Assembly: GCF_000226295.1 (NCBI RefSeq) | Contig: NC_016024.1 | Coordinates: 603,501 to 667,500, forward strand | Reading direction: 5' to 3' | Length of the DNA: 64,000 nt | From: Chloracidobacterium thermophilum B | GTDB taxonomy: Bacteria; Acidobacteriota; Blastocatellia; Chloracidobacteriales; Chloracidobacteriaceae | Shown: in pieces, positions 37,031 to 46,042 of the stretch | How the letters are laid out: every line of letters begins with the position of its first letter | Position numbering within the stretch: the stretch's first letter is position 1 | The notes under the pieces: model-generated | Database searches by the model: none | What the model saw: only the letters and a program-made list of their open reading frames with translations | Told to the model about the DNA's origin: nothing | Position numbers and translations under genes: made by a program

Positions 37031-39425
37031 CAGTGTTCCGGCGCCCATTGTTGTTGGCAAGGTGTTTTTTGATGAGCAGTTCTGCCAGGTCGGGCACCAC
37101 TTCCCAGGCAATTTCGCGCACAACGTGGTCGGAAATTTCAGCCACCACACGCCGAACGATCTCATCCACAACCGCCGGGGGCAGGGTGAATGTTGACCAG
37201 TCCACAGTTTGTGCCGCCGTCGGCGTGGCAGGTGTTGGTTCAGCAACCAAGGCAGCCGCCGGGGCCGTGGCAGGTGCGGTCTCAACCGGAGGTTCAGGCT
37301 GCACTTCGCCGGAGTAGGCCGCGGCTGGTGGCGCTTCTGCTGATGGCGCTTCTTCGGATACTTCAATGGGAGCTGCTACCACAGCCGGCGATGGGGCCAT
37401 CGTGTCCGTCAGGGTACCAGGCGGGAGGGTTGGCAGGGCGGCTGCCTCGGCCACGGCCGGTTCGTCCACTGGCGTTGCGATGCCGGGTCCGACGGCTTCT
37501 GTCTCGACAGGTGGTGTGACAGAAAAGGCGGACTCTTGGAGTGAGGCGGCCTCCGGTGGTGTTGGCACAAAGGCCGGTAGGTCAGAAGCCTCCGGGGTTA
37601 CTTCGTCTGTTGCCGGAGGAGCCGTTGCTTCCAGGGCTGGAGCCTCCGTCCGGCTGGTGGCCACCACTTCTGTTGTCACTCCGGCTGCCGGCATGTCCGC
37701 TTCCGTTGGAGCGGATGTTATTTCCTCTGCGACGGGAAGTGCCTCGCTGACTGCCGGCGATGGCTGGCGCATGGCCACCAGTTCATCAGGGAGCAAGTCC
37801 GTCCCGTGAACAGGAGGTTCTTCTTCCACAGCGACTTCAAACACCGGGGACTGTGGCGGCGCGGTTGTCGGCAGCGTGGAGAATGAGACCAGGTTGCTCT
37901 CCGGCGGAACATCCAGCCGTTCTGCTGAAGGCGGTGGCGGCACTGGAGCACCAAGCAGCGTCGGAGAAGGCTCTCCCTCACCCACGACTGGGGCTGATTC
38001 CACTGCTGTCGGAGACGAAACCAGTCCGGTCAGAAAGTCTGGTGGTGGCACCGGCTCATTCAACAGGTTGCTCGTGGGCTGGGTCGTCAGTGAGTCCGTC
38101 GGCGAAGGCAGGGACGAGGTTTCCGTCTGTGGCTGGAAGGCTGTGGTGATAGGCGGCTCTGCCGGTGTCGGTTGCTCCCACGGTTGGGCGACTTGTGTCG
38201 GTGGCGTGATGACCGGTTCAAAGGATGGCAGCGGTGGCTCATCCGGCAAAGCTGCGGCCGCCGGTGTCTCCGCAGGAACGGTAACGGACGGTGTAGGCTC
38301 TGGAGCAACAACTGCTGCTGGCTCTGCAGGTGGAGCCGCAGCCGTCAGTACGTCCGCAGGGGGCACCGGCGATGGAGTGAATGGGGCAACAGCAAATGGG
38401 GTTGCGGCTTCATCCGGCGCTGAAGGCGCAGCGGATGTTGTCACCTGCGGTTCCGGCACAGCCGCCGGAGCGACAACAGGCGGCACGGCGTCGTCCAGCT
38501 CCAGAGGGGAATCCAACTCTGCCGCTGGGGGAGCTGGGGTCACGACCGGCGGAGACGGGACCGCTGGCGTGAACAGCTCAGGCAGTTCGGTTGGATCGAG
38601 TTTGGCCGTTGTCGTGCCGATGTTTGGCGGCGGCAGTGAAGAAAAGGTCGGACGGGGAATCGGCGTCGAAAGCGTCTTGGGCGGTTCCGGGTAGGTCAGT
38701 ACAGGTGGCGCCTGTTCGGGCGGCGGCAGGTCAAGGATGAAATCCGTCGCGTCTGTGGGTGACGGAGCCGAAGGTGGCGGCGCATCGAGCGGCAGGAGCG
38801 GCTCAAGATCAGGCAGCCGCCCGTCGTCCATCTTTGGAGGTGGGGTGATTGAAGCCAGCATCGAAGGCGTGACTTTGATGGTCGGCGGTACTTCGGCAGA
38901 CGGATCCAGACTGCCCGGATGAAACTTGGGGGGCGCAGCAGCACCCACCCCGGAAGGTTCTTTTGCCGTGGCCGGCGGAGGCACAGAGCCGAGCACCTGG
39001 GTCTGTCCGACCGGCTGGGTGGCGGTTGGCGGCGGCGTGGCCGCCGGTTTCGGCGGGAATCGCTCCAGTGTCGTCCGAATCAGCGAAACAAACTCCTGCT
39101 CTGCAATCGGCTTGACGATATGCCCATCGGCTCTGACGCGCTTGGCTTCTTTCTCGTCATAGGGTTCAAACTTGCCAGTCAGGAGCAGTACCGGGATGTG
39201 CTTGAAATCTGGATGCTGCTTGACGTATTCGCAGACTTCATAGCCGGTGCGGCCGGGCATGAACACATCCGCCAGAATGAGATCGGGACGTATCGTGGAA
39301 AGTCTTGAAACGGCTAACTCGCCGTTACTCATCGCAACGACGTCAATGTTGCATTTTTCAAGGTACAGCCCGAACATCTTCTGAATGCTCAGGCTGTCAT
39401 CCGCAAGCAAGACCTTACGACGCAT
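37023..39425 (-). CDS. Response regulator with 600-residue Pro/Ala-rich linker and C-terminal helical tail
   Basis: 800 residues. The receiver domain (1-125) is complete: acidic pair DD at 9-10, phospho-acceptor Asp53 in LILADVFMPG, Thr83 region VLLLTGK and Lys105 in HIVKPI. About 125-735 is low-complexity, dominated by Pro, Ala, Glu, Thr and Val, so probably disordered. A compact helical end (about 738-800) contains FTLPPAVVDEIVRRVV and VVREIAWEVVPDLAELLIKK; I recall similar tails on receivers in Acidobacteriota and Myxococcota but cannot name the domain. There is no DNA-binding or enzyme domain. The partner kinase is not adjacent. It is co-transcribed with argD, overlapping by 8 bases. The frame opens further upstream, but the family start MRRKVLLADD fixes ATG 39425. 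Confidence 0.87.
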   Translation of the reverse strand: MRRKVLLADDSLSIQKMFGLYLEKCNIDVVAMSNGELAVSRLSTIRPDLILADVFMPGRTGYEVCEYVKQHPDFKHIPVLLLTGKFEPYDEKEAKRVRADGHIVKPIAEQEFVSLIRTTLERFPPKPAATPPPTATQPVGQTQVLGSVPPPATAKEPSGVGAAAPPKFHPGSLDPSAEVPPTIKVTPSMLASITPPPKMDDGRLPDLEPLLPLDAPPPSAPSPTDATDFILDLPPPEQAPPVLTYPEPPKTLSTPIPRPTFSSLPPPNIGTTTAKLDPTELPELFTPAVPSPPVVTPAPPAAELDSPLELDDAVPPVVAPAAVPEPQVTTSAAPSAPDEAATPFAVAPFTPSPVPPADVLTAAAPPAEPAAVVAPEPTPSVTVPAETPAAAALPDEPPLPSFEPVITPPTQVAQPWEQPTPAEPPITTAFQPQTETSSLPSPTDSLTTQPTSNLLNEPVPPPDFLTGLVSSPTAVESAPVVGEGEPSPTLLGAPVPPPPSAERLDVPPESNLVSFSTLPTTAPPQSPVFEVAVEEEPPVHGTDLLPDELVAMRQPSPAVSEALPVAEEITSAPTEADMPAAGVTTEVVATSRTEAPALEATAPPATDEVTPEASDLPAFVPTPPEAASLQESAFSVTPPVETEAVGPGIATPVDEPAVAEAAALPTLPPGTLTDTMAPSPAVVAAPIEVSEEAPSAEAPPAAAYSGEVQPEPPVETAPATAPAAALVAEPTPATPTAAQTVDWSTFTLPPAVVDEIVRRVVAEISDHVVREIAWEVVPDLAELLIKKHLANNNGRRNTDG

Positions 39426-39504
39426 TGGCCGTTTTCTCCCCTCTGACGGCGAGACTGGTATCCGCTTTGAATACGAAGCAGAAAGCAAAGGAAAGCTAAC
39501 ACCC

Positions 39505-40959
39505 TTGTCGAAGCCTGTCAAAACCTTCACCACGCTGCCACAGCCGTCCAGACAGTTACCGAAAAGGTCATCCAGCCGCCTTCCGCTGCGGGCCAGAACC
39601 GTTCGGGCCAAAACCATTCGGGACGCCATCCACGGCGACATGACCTTTTCGGCCGATGAAGTACGTCTGCTCGATACCCAAGCCATGCAGCGCCTGCGGG
39701 GTATCAAACAGCTTGGACTAAGCCATCTGGTCTATCCGTCGGCGGTGCATACCCGCTTCGAGCACTCCCTGGGTGCCTGTCACCTGGCTGGAAAAATCAT
39801 TGAAAATCTCGAACAAAAGGGCGTTTACCGTTTCACCGAAGATGAGCGGCGGCGCATTCGGACAGTGGCTTTGCTGCACGACATCACACATGTGCCCTTT
39901 GGCCATACCTTTGAGGATGAGCGACGGATTGCGCCCCGCCATGACGCTGACATCCAGCGCCTCAACACCATGCTGTCCGGCGATCTGGGCGAGGAGCTGG
40001 AGCGGCAGGGACTGCTGACCGCAGTCCGGTCCCAGCTTCTGGGCGAAATGCCCCCGGTGCGGGACGACTACTTCATCCGCGACATCTTTGCCGGCACAAT
40101 CTGCGCCGACCTGCTGGATTATCTCCGCCGGGATGCACGCTTCTGTGGGCTGACCGTGGACTACGACGACCGCCTGCTGGCGCTGTTCACCCGGTTGGGC
40201 GGGCGCCTGGCCCTTGACCTGCAACGCCACGGCCTGTTTCGGCACGACGCCCTTTCAGAAGTCGTCCACGTGCTGCGCATGCGCTACCTGCTGACCGAAC
40301 GGGTGTACTTTCACCACGCAAAAATTGCGGCCGGCGCCATGCTTTCCAAGGCTCTGGAAATGGCCATCGCCGCCGGGCAGTTTGCGTACACCGAACTGTT
40401 CGGGTTACGTGATGACGCTTTCCTGTATGTGCTGCGGGAACGCACCGTCGGCCTGCCGGAAGTCCAGCGGCTGCTGTCAGGCCTGGCAACGCGCCAGCTT
40501 TACAAACCTGTTTTCTGGACAAACCGGGACGGACTGACGGAAAGCGAACTCGACCGGCTCAAGCGCCAGTTCTATGACAACGCCGAGGGCGCCCGGGAGC
40601 AGATGGAAGCCGCCCTGTGCGACGACCTGGGCCTGCCCGCCGGCAGCGTGATTGTCTATTGCCCCTCGCCCGACATGGCGCTCAAGGAGGCCCACGTCAC
40701 GGTGCAGTTGTCGGAACACGAATCCGCCCAGCTTTCATCGCTGGCGCATCCTGAGATTGAAACCCTGCTGCTGCGCCATCGGCAGCTCTGGCGACTGGTG
40801 GTGCTGGCGCCCCCGGATTTGGGACGCCATGCCGCCAAACGGCGCCGCGCCCTGACACGCCACTGCGAAGCCCGCCTTGGCTTGCCAGACCGAAGCGGCG
40901 ACACCCTCTGGAGCCGGCTGTTTTTTCAGCCAATGCCGGGAAATAGCTGCCTGCCGTAA
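39505..40959 (+). CDS. HD-domain phosphohydrolase (dGTPase-like HD superfamily)
   Basis: 484 residues from the TTG at 39505. The conserved core opens IRDAIHGDMTFSADE, then MQRLRGIKQLGLSHLVYPS and AVHTRFEHSLG (first His), LLHDITHVPFGH (the HD motif) and DYFIRDIFAGTICADLLDY (final Asp), giving the H-HD-D metal site. Such proteins often hydrolyse nucleotides or nucleotide second messengers; the substrate here is unknown. The C-terminal 180 residues are not recognised. The start is uncertain: a purine-rich stretch (AAAGGAAAG) precedes TTG 39505, while the ATG at 39385 overlaps the divergent regulator gene. A 79-base divergent gap separates the two genes. Confidence 0.87.
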   Translation: MSKPVKTFTTLPQPSRQLPKRSSSRLPLRARTVRAKTIRDAIHGDMTFSADEVRLLDTQAMQRLRGIKQLGLSHLVYPSAVHTRFEHSLGACHLAGKIIENLEQKGVYRFTEDERRRIRTVALLHDITHVPFGHTFEDERRIAPRHDADIQRLNTMLSGDLGEELERQGLLTAVRSQLLGEMPPVRDDYFIRDIFAGTICADLLDYLRRDARFCGLTVDYDDRLLALFTRLGGRLALDLQRHGLFRHDALSEVVHVLRMRYLLTERVYFHHAKIAAGAMLSKALEMAIAAGQFAYTELFGLRDDAFLYVLRERTVGLPEVQRLLSGLATRQLYKPVFWTNRDGLTESELDRLKRQFYDNAEGAREQMEAALCDDLGLPAGSVIVYCPSPDMALKEAHVTVQLSEHESAQLSSLAHPEIETLLLRHRQLWRLVVLAPPDLGRHAAKRRRALTRHCEARLGLPDRSGDTLWSRLFFQPMPGNSCLP

Positions 40960-40983
40960 CCTTGTTCAGGGCCGATGGCTGCG

Positions 40984-41011
40984 TTGACAATCCGCCGGGC
41001 TGTCCTATAAT
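40984..41011 (+). promoter_or_regulatory. Near-consensus sigma-70 promoter of rpmF-plsX
   Basis: TTGACA (40984-40989), a 16-base spacer and TATAAT (41006-41011), both perfect hexamers, about 64 bases before rpmF. It is the best promoter match in the window, fitting a ribosomal protein gene. Confidence 0.9.
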
Positions 41012-41074
41012 CCTGTGCTTTTGCGTTTCCCTGCGAAAGCTTCTGAACGTGCTTCCGAAAGGCGGTTTGAACCT

Positions 41075-41269
41075 ATGCCGAATCCGAAACGACGCCACTC
41101 CTCGTCGCGGCGTGGTAAGCGCCGTGCGCATGATGCCCTGCCGCAACTGACCATTGTACGCTGCCCGAACTGTGGCGCACCCCGCCTGCCGCACCGGGTG
41201 TGCGGCGAGTGCGGCTACTACCGCGGCCGTCAGGTCATCACGATTCGTCAAAAAGGTACTGAAGAATAA
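41075..41269 (+). CDS. rpmF: 50S ribosomal protein L32
   Basis: 64 residues. The N-terminus MPNPKRRHSSSRRGKRRAHD is the typical basic start of bacterial L32. The C-terminal half carries a complete four-Cys zinc site (CPNC and CGEC, about 27-30 and 43-46), so this is the zinc-binding form. A longer opening from 41015 is ignored because the family start is at ATG 41075. It lies 51 bases before plsX, the common rpmF-plsX arrangement that ties ribosome and membrane-lipid synthesis, and is driven by the consensus promoter just upstream. Confidence 0.97.
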   Translation: MPNPKRRHSSSRRGKRRAHDALPQLTIVRCPNCGAPRLPHRVCGECGYYRGRQVITIRQKGTEE

Positions 41270-41320
41270 CTGAACCGGCGGTTGCCTGCTGCAACCGGCC
41301 TTAGTTGCGACGGGACAGCG

Positions 41321-42376
41321 ATGCTGCAAATTGCTCTCGATGCCATGGGGGGCGACCATGCCCCGGCACCGGAAATCGAAGGGGCGCTGCTGGCAGCCCG
41401 CCAGCTCGGCGTCAAGGTGCTGCTGGTTGGCCAGCCGGACCGGCTGTATCCGGCCCTTCGGGGAGCTGGCTGGACAACCGAACCCATTGAAATTCTGCCG
41501 GCCCGTGAGGTCGTCGCCATGGATGAAACCGCCCGGCAGTCCATCCGTACCAAGCGTGACTCGTCCCTGCGCGTCGGGATTGAGGCGCTCCGGCAGGGAT
41601 TGGCGGTCGGTTTCGTCAGTGCCGGAAACACCGGCGCCATCGTGGCGGCGGCCACCCTGTGGCTGGGCACCATACCCGGTATTGCGCGTCCGGCGCTGGC
41701 CACGGTGCTGCCGACCTTATCCGGGCGCGGCACGCTGTTGCTCGACATCGGCGCCAACGCGGATTGCAAACCCGCCATGCTCGACCAGTTTGCTGTCATG
41801 GGCGCGGCCTACGTCGAGCAGATTCTCGGTGTTGAACGACCACGGGTGGGACTGCTTTCCATTGGAGAGGAAAGCGTCAAGGGCAATGCGCTGACGCGCG
41901 AAGCCCACGCCCTGCTGTGCCAGCATGCGCCCCAGCGTAACTTCACCTTCGTGGGGAATGTTGAAGGGAGGGACATTTACACGGGGGCAGTGGATGTCAT
42001 TGTCTGTGACGGTTTTACGGGGAATATCGTCCTCAAGACGAGCGAGGGGCTGGCAACGGCCCTGCTGACCATGCTTCAGGAAGCGTGGCGTCAATCAACG
42101 CCCCCTTCGCGGGATACCGTGGCCGGCCTGCAGCAGGTGCGCACCCGGTTCGACTATGCAGAGTACGGCGGAGCACTTCTGCTGGGCGTGCCGCAGCCGG
42201 TCATCGTGGCCCACGGCCGCTCCACCGGGCGCGCCATCTACAATGCCATCCGGGTGGCACAGGAAGCGCACCTGCGTCGCCTGAGCCACCAGATTGCTGC
42301 TGACCCGGCAGTGGTGGCGATGTTGCACCATCCACACCGCAACGGTGTGGTCCAAGACCTCTCTGGACTGGCATGA
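41321..42376 (+). CDS. plsX: Phosphate acyltransferase
   Basis: 351 residues. It makes acyl-phosphate from acyl-ACP, feeding PlsY in phosphatidic acid synthesis. The start is fixed by the near-invariant family opening MLQIALDAMGGDHAP. Further landmarks are [76 protein letters not shown] and YGGALLLGV. The length is normal. In many genomes plsX is followed by fabH; here a BCP-type peroxiredoxin follows, overlapping by four bases (ATGA), so translation is coupled. Confidence 0.97.
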   Translation: MLQIALDAMGGDHAPAPEIEGALLAARQLGVKVLLVGQPDRLYPALRGAGWTTEPIEILPAREVVAMDETARQSIRTKRDSSLRVGIEALRQGLAVGFVSAGNTGAIVAAATLWLGTIPGIARPALATVLPTLSGRGTLLLDIGANADCKPAMLDQFAVMGAAYVEQILGVERPRVGLLSIGEESVKGNALTREAHALLCQHAPQRNFTFVGNVEGRDIYTGAVDVIVCDGFTGNIVLKTSEGLATALLTMLQEAWRQSTPPSRDTVAGLQQVRTRFDYAEYGGALLLGVPQPVIVAHGRSTGRAIYNAIRVAQEAHLRRLSHQIAADPAVVAMLHHPHRNGVVQDLSGLA

Positions 42377-42873
42377 CTTCTTCCACAGCACGCTTGACAG
42401 TTGGTGATCCGGCACCCCCGTTTGCCTTGCCCGACGCCACGGGGCAGACGGTCAGACTCGCGGATTTCGCCGGGCAGCGGGTAGTGCTGTACTTCTACCC
42501 GCGTGACAACACCCCCGGCTGCACCAAGGAAGCCTGCGCCTTCAACGCCGTCCGCGACGAGCTTTCCACGCACAAAGCCCAGGTCATTGGCATCAGCCCG
42601 GACAGCGTCACTTCGCACGAAAAGTTTGCGGCGAAGTTTGGTCTGACGTTTCCCTTGCTGTCTGATCCCGAACACGTCGTGGCTGAACAGTATGGCGTCT
42701 GGCAGGAAAAGAAAAACTACGGCAGGACGTACTTTGGCATTGTCCGCACCACGTTCATCATTGACGAGCAGGGACGGATTGCCCGTATCTTCCCCAACGT
42801 CAAGGTTGAAGGCCACGCGGCACAGGTGTTACAGGCGCTGGCCGAAATGGATCAGAAGGCAAAGCAGGAGTGA
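42373..42873 (+). CDS. bcp: Thioredoxin-dependent peroxiredoxin, BCP type (second copy)
   Basis: 166 residues. It reduces peroxides with thioredoxin. The active-site segment YFYPRDNTPGCTKEACAFNA has the peroxidatic Cys in TPGCT and the second Cys five residues on, the classic BCP pattern. GISPDSVTSHEKFAAKFGL, FPLLSDPEHVVAEQYGVW and TYFGIVRTTFIIDEQG follow. It differs clearly from the copy at 12265-12729, so the two are not a recent duplication. It overlaps plsX by four bases, and the next gene starts 5 bases after its stop. Confidence 0.96.
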   Translation: MTSSTARLTVGDPAPPFALPDATGQTVRLADFAGQRVVLYFYPRDNTPGCTKEACAFNAVRDELSTHKAQVIGISPDSVTSHEKFAAKFGLTFPLLSDPEHVVAEQYGVWQEKKNYGRTYFGIVRTTFIIDEQGRIARIFPNVKVEGHAAQVLQALAEMDQKAKQE

Positions 42874-42878
42874 ACAGG

Positions 42879-43481
42879 ATGCGGCACCGGAGCGACATCG
42901 GGCTGGCCTGCCTGGTTTGGGTTCTGGTTTGCGGCTGCGTTTGGGACTGGCCGACGATACCCGTCAGAGCGCAGGGCATTCCGCTTCCCACGACTGCGCC
43001 GGCTGGTGAACCGACGGCCGCCACGCGCCGGTTTGCCGACCCGGAAGCCGGTTTTGAACTCGAACTCCTGCCCGGCTGGCGTTCCGAACATACCGTTGAG
43101 AACGACGGGCGACGGGTTCTGGAAATCATTTACCGCGACCGCAGCCAGTCGCTGCTCCGGGTCCGACGCGAAGCCGTACCGCCGGACTGCGCCGATGAGC
43201 CGCATCGCTGTCTGGCCGAGCGCGAGGCAACGGATTCACTTCAGTTCCGGCCCGACTTCCAGTTGAAAAAGCGCGAGCGATTCTCCACAGCCATTGCCCG
43301 TGGGACGCTCCTGACCTTCACGTTTCGTCGGGTGGGAAAGCCCATGACCGGCCGCTACTACTACCTTCAGACGGACGACCAGACGGTATGGGTGCTGCGT
43401 TTTGAGGGGGAGACCCGCTTTCATGACACGCTGCGTTACCAGACCGACCGTCTGGCCTACTCGTTTCGTCCCCTGCCGTGA
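42879..43481 (+). CDS. Exported protein of unknown function, PsbP/DcrB-like
   Basis: 200 residues. The N-terminal hydrophobic segment ends in a Cys-containing stretch (LVCGC, about 15-19) that could be a lipobox, followed by a signal-like region ending near RAQG. From about 50 the layout FADPEAGFELELLPGWRSE, then RGTLLTFTFRR and VWVLRFEGE, resembles the DcrB/PsbP-like fold: a short beta domain that starts with an F-x-D-x-x-x-G-F motif and a Pro-Gly-Trp. The ligand is unknown. ATG 42879 is preferred to GTG 42870, which overlaps the bcp stop. It may be the last gene of the rpmF-plsX-bcp transcript. Confidence 0.7.
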   Translation: MRHRSDIGLACLVWVLVCGCVWDWPTIPVRAQGIPLPTTAPAGEPTAATRRFADPEAGFELELLPGWRSEHTVENDGRRVLEIIYRDRSQSLLRVRREAVPPDCADEPHRCLAEREATDSLQFRPDFQLKKRERFSTAIARGTLLTFTFRRVGKPMTGRYYYLQTDDQTVWVLRFEGETRFHDTLRYQTDRLAYSFRPLP

Positions 43482-43523
43482 GGCGGCGGCCGGCTGAAAG
43501 GTTCTGGTTTTTTGCCGAAGCTG

Positions 43524-44390
43524 ATGCCTGACGTTCCGCCCGGCCCTTCGTTTCTGCTGAGAACCCTGCGCGCCCGGTTGTCGGCAGCCCGTGGGGTGGT
43601 GTCGCTGACTGAGCTGGGGCGCGAGTTGCTCCGGGCACCACGGGCCGCACCGGAACTCGTGCGGCGGGTGCTGTTGCCGGTGCTGGCCCAGTTGCCGGAG
43701 GCTGTGCTGGAAGGGGACGACGGTCTGCGCTGGCAACCGCTGCCGACCGCGGCCCTGGAAGCGACGGCCTCGCTGCCGGAATGTCGGTTTGCCGTCGTGG
43801 ATGTGGAGACGACCGGACGCCGCGCCGAGCAGGAGCGCATCACCGAAGTGGCCTGTGTCACCATCGAGCGCGGCCGGATCACCGAAACCTTTGCGAGTCT
43901 GGTCAATCCCGGTGTGCCCATTCCGCCGCTGATTACGGCCCTGACCGGTATCAGCGACGAACTCGTGGCCACAGCGCCACCCTTTGCGGCCATTGCCGCT
44001 GAAATGCGGCAGCGGCTGAGCCAGACGGTTTTCGTTGCGCACCATGCCAGCTTCGACCGTAAATTTCTGACGGCTGAACTCAGGCGCGCCGATGAAACCT
44101 TTGTGTGGACGGCGCCCACGTTGTGTACGGTACAACTGGCGCGCTATCTCGTTCCCGGTCTGGACAACTACCGGCTCGATACCGTCACCGCTCATTTTCG
44201 GATTTCCAATCCGGCCCGGCACCGCGCATCGGGAGACGCCCTTGCGACGGCCCAGCTTTTCCTGCGATTGTTGGAACGGCTGATTGAACAGGACATCGTA
44301 GCGGTTGACGCTGTGACTGCCCTTCTGGCAAAGCAAAAGCGAACAACCAGACGGCGGCCATTGCCCGGCGAGGACAGACACCATGAATGA
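43524..44390 (+). CDS. DnaQ-family 3'-5' exonuclease
   Basis: 288 residues from ATG 43524 (a TTG at 43512 is possible). A short helical N-terminal region (about 1-85) resembles none of the known DNA polymerase III parts. The DEDDh exonuclease domain follows at about 88-270: Exo I VVDVETTGRR, Exo II region VAHHASFDRKFL and Exo III HRASGDALATAQLF, with all four acids and the histidine in place. It is close to the proofreading epsilon subunit and to the exonuclease half of UvrC-like DnaQ fusions. Because it lacks a recognisable polymerase-binding tail it may act in repair or in RNA processing. It overlaps the downstream TPR gene by 8 bases. Confidence 0.85.
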   Translation: MPDVPPGPSFLLRTLRARLSAARGVVSLTELGRELLRAPRAAPELVRRVLLPVLAQLPEAVLEGDDGLRWQPLPTAALEATASLPECRFAVVDVETTGRRAEQERITEVACVTIERGRITETFASLVNPGVPIPPLITALTGISDELVATAPPFAAIAAEMRQRLSQTVFVAHHASFDRKFLTAELRRADETFVWTAPTLCTVQLARYLVPGLDNYRLDTVTAHFRISNPARHRASGDALATAQLFLRLLERLIEQDIVAVDAVTALLAKQKRTTRRRPLPGEDRHHE

Positions 44391-44904
44391 CACGCGCGAC
44401 AACTGTGAGCATCTGGAAATGACCGATGACCTGGCCGTACGTGAGGCGGCCCGCTACTTTCAGGCGGCTTATCAGCGCCAGATGGAAGGCAACCTCGACG
44501 AGGCCATCCGGCTCTACGAACGTTCGATTGCGCTGCATCCGACGGCCGAAGCCCATACGTTTCTGGGCTGGACGTACAGTTTTCTGGGCGATCTGGATCG
44601 CGCCATCGCCGAGTGTTTGCGGGCCATTGAACTCGACCCGGATTTTGGTAATCCCTACAACGACATCGGGGCCTATCTCATTGAGCGCGGCGATCCGCTG
44701 TCATCTGCGCTGTGGCTCAAACGGGCTATGAAGGCCAAGCGGTATGAGTGCTACTTCTATCCGCACTTCAACTACGGGCGGGTGCTCGAATGGCAGGGGC
44801 GCTGGCTTGACGCCATGCGGGAATACACAACGGCGCTGTCCTACAACCCGGATTACACGCCGGCCAGGAAAGCCATTCGCCAGCTTCAGAGTCGGCTCAA
44901 CTGA
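44383..44904 (+). CDS. Small TPR-repeat protein
   Basis: 173 residues, no signal peptide, so cytoplasmic. About three to four TPR units span 20-165: AAYQRQMEGNLDEAIRLYER, AHTFLGWTYSFLGDLDRAIA, then a unit with NDIGAYLIERGDPLSSALW and the final GRVLEWQGRWLDAMREYTTA. TPR arrays mediate protein contacts. The gene overlaps the upstream exonuclease by 8 bases, which suggests that the two products are made in step. A physical partnership is possible, but only the arrangement supports it. Confidence 0.82.
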   Translation: MNDTRDNCEHLEMTDDLAVREAARYFQAAYQRQMEGNLDEAIRLYERSIALHPTAEAHTFLGWTYSFLGDLDRAIAECLRAIELDPDFGNPYNDIGAYLIERGDPLSSALWLKRAMKAKRYECYFYPHFNYGRVLEWQGRWLDAMREYTTALSYNPDYTPARKAIRQLQSRLN

Positions 44905-45043
44905 CCACCGCACGGGATAGCCGTTGCACGTGGGTTGTACACTTTTTTGACGCGCCACCCTGCCGCGTTTTCTGCTTTGTCGCACGCCGCGCGTCAATCT
45001 GGCGGGCAAGGTTTGCAGAGGTAAGCTCCGGGTCGCTTGCCTG

Positions 45044-46018
45044 ATGACCATGCTGGTTTCGTTTTTCCTCTCGTTTCTCAAGCGCATGGCGGTTGTCCTG
45101 CCGGTAATGTGGGCCGTGGTGACGCTGGTGTTTCTGCTCATCCACCTCGTGCCGGGCGATCCCGTGGTGATGTACCTTGGGGACAGCGCCCGGCCTGAAG
45201 ACATCCAGGCGCTGCGTCACAAGCACGGTCTCGACCTGCCGCTGTGGCAACAGTACGTCCGGCTCTGGCTCGGCGCGCCGACCAAGGATGGACTGGACAA
45301 GCACCGGGGCCTGCTGCGTGGCGACCTGGGGGAGACCTTCGGCGGCAAAAACGTCGTGAAGGAACTGCTGAACCGCTATCCGACAACGCTCAAACTGGCA
45401 GGAGCCGCCATGCTGGTGGCCGTTGTTGTTGCCATTCCGCTGGGGATTGCGGCCGCTGTCGCGCGAGGGCGTTGGCTGGATACGGTCATCTCCGTGGTGT
45501 CGCTGGCGGGGATTGCGCTGCCCAACTTCGTGATCGGGCCGCTGGCCATTCTCATTTTCGCAGTGTATCTGGACTGGCTGCCGGTTTCCGGGAGCGAACG
45601 GTTGGAACATTTCATCCTGCCGGCGACGACGTTGGGCCTCGCCATGGCAGCGATTCTGACGCGCCTGGTGCGTTCCAGCGTCCTTGAGGAACTGGGCGAA
45701 GATTATGTCCGCACGGCGCGCGCCAAGGGGCTGCCCGAACGGGTCGTGTTGTTCAAACACGTCCTCAAAAACAGTCTTATTCCGGTTGTCACCATCATCG
45801 GATTGCAGTTCGGTATCATTCTGACAGGGGCAATTGTCACCGAAACCATCTTTGCGATGCCGGGTGTCGGTGATCTTACGGTACGGGCCATCAACGAACG
45901 CGAATACAACCAGGTGCAGGCCAATCTGCTGGCCATTGCGCTGACGTATGTGGCGGTCAATACGCTGACGGACCTGCTGTACCGGCTCCTTGACCCGCGC
46001 ATTGCTCTGGATCGCTGA
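45044..46018 (+). CDS. ABC transporter permease, DppB/OppB type
   Basis: 324 residues with six membrane segments and the N-terminal TM plus PGDPV motif that marks DppB/OppB-type permeases of dipeptide, oligopeptide or nickel importers. The EAA loop is clear (EELGEDYVRTARAKGLPERV, about 210-229), the docking site for the ATPase. The usual partners, a DppC-type permease, ATPases and a solute-binding protein, are not next to it. A 139-base gap precedes it. It would have to pair with components coded elsewhere. A 101-residue protein follows after 24 bases. Confidence 0.92.
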   Translation: MTMLVSFFLSFLKRMAVVLPVMWAVVTLVFLLIHLVPGDPVVMYLGDSARPEDIQALRHKHGLDLPLWQQYVRLWLGAPTKDGLDKHRGLLRGDLGETFGGKNVVKELLNRYPTTLKLAGAAMLVAVVVAIPLGIAAAVARGRWLDTVISVVSLAGIALPNFVIGPLAILIFAVYLDWLPVSGSERLEHFILPATTLGLAMAAILTRLVRSSVLEELGEDYVRTARAKGLPERVVLFKHVLKNSLIPVVTIIGLQFGIILTGAIVTETIFAMPGVGDLTVRAINEREYNQVQANLLAIALTYVAVNTLTDLLYRLLDPRIALDR

Positions 46019-46042
46019 TTTTTTGAAAGGAGCCAGTCCACC

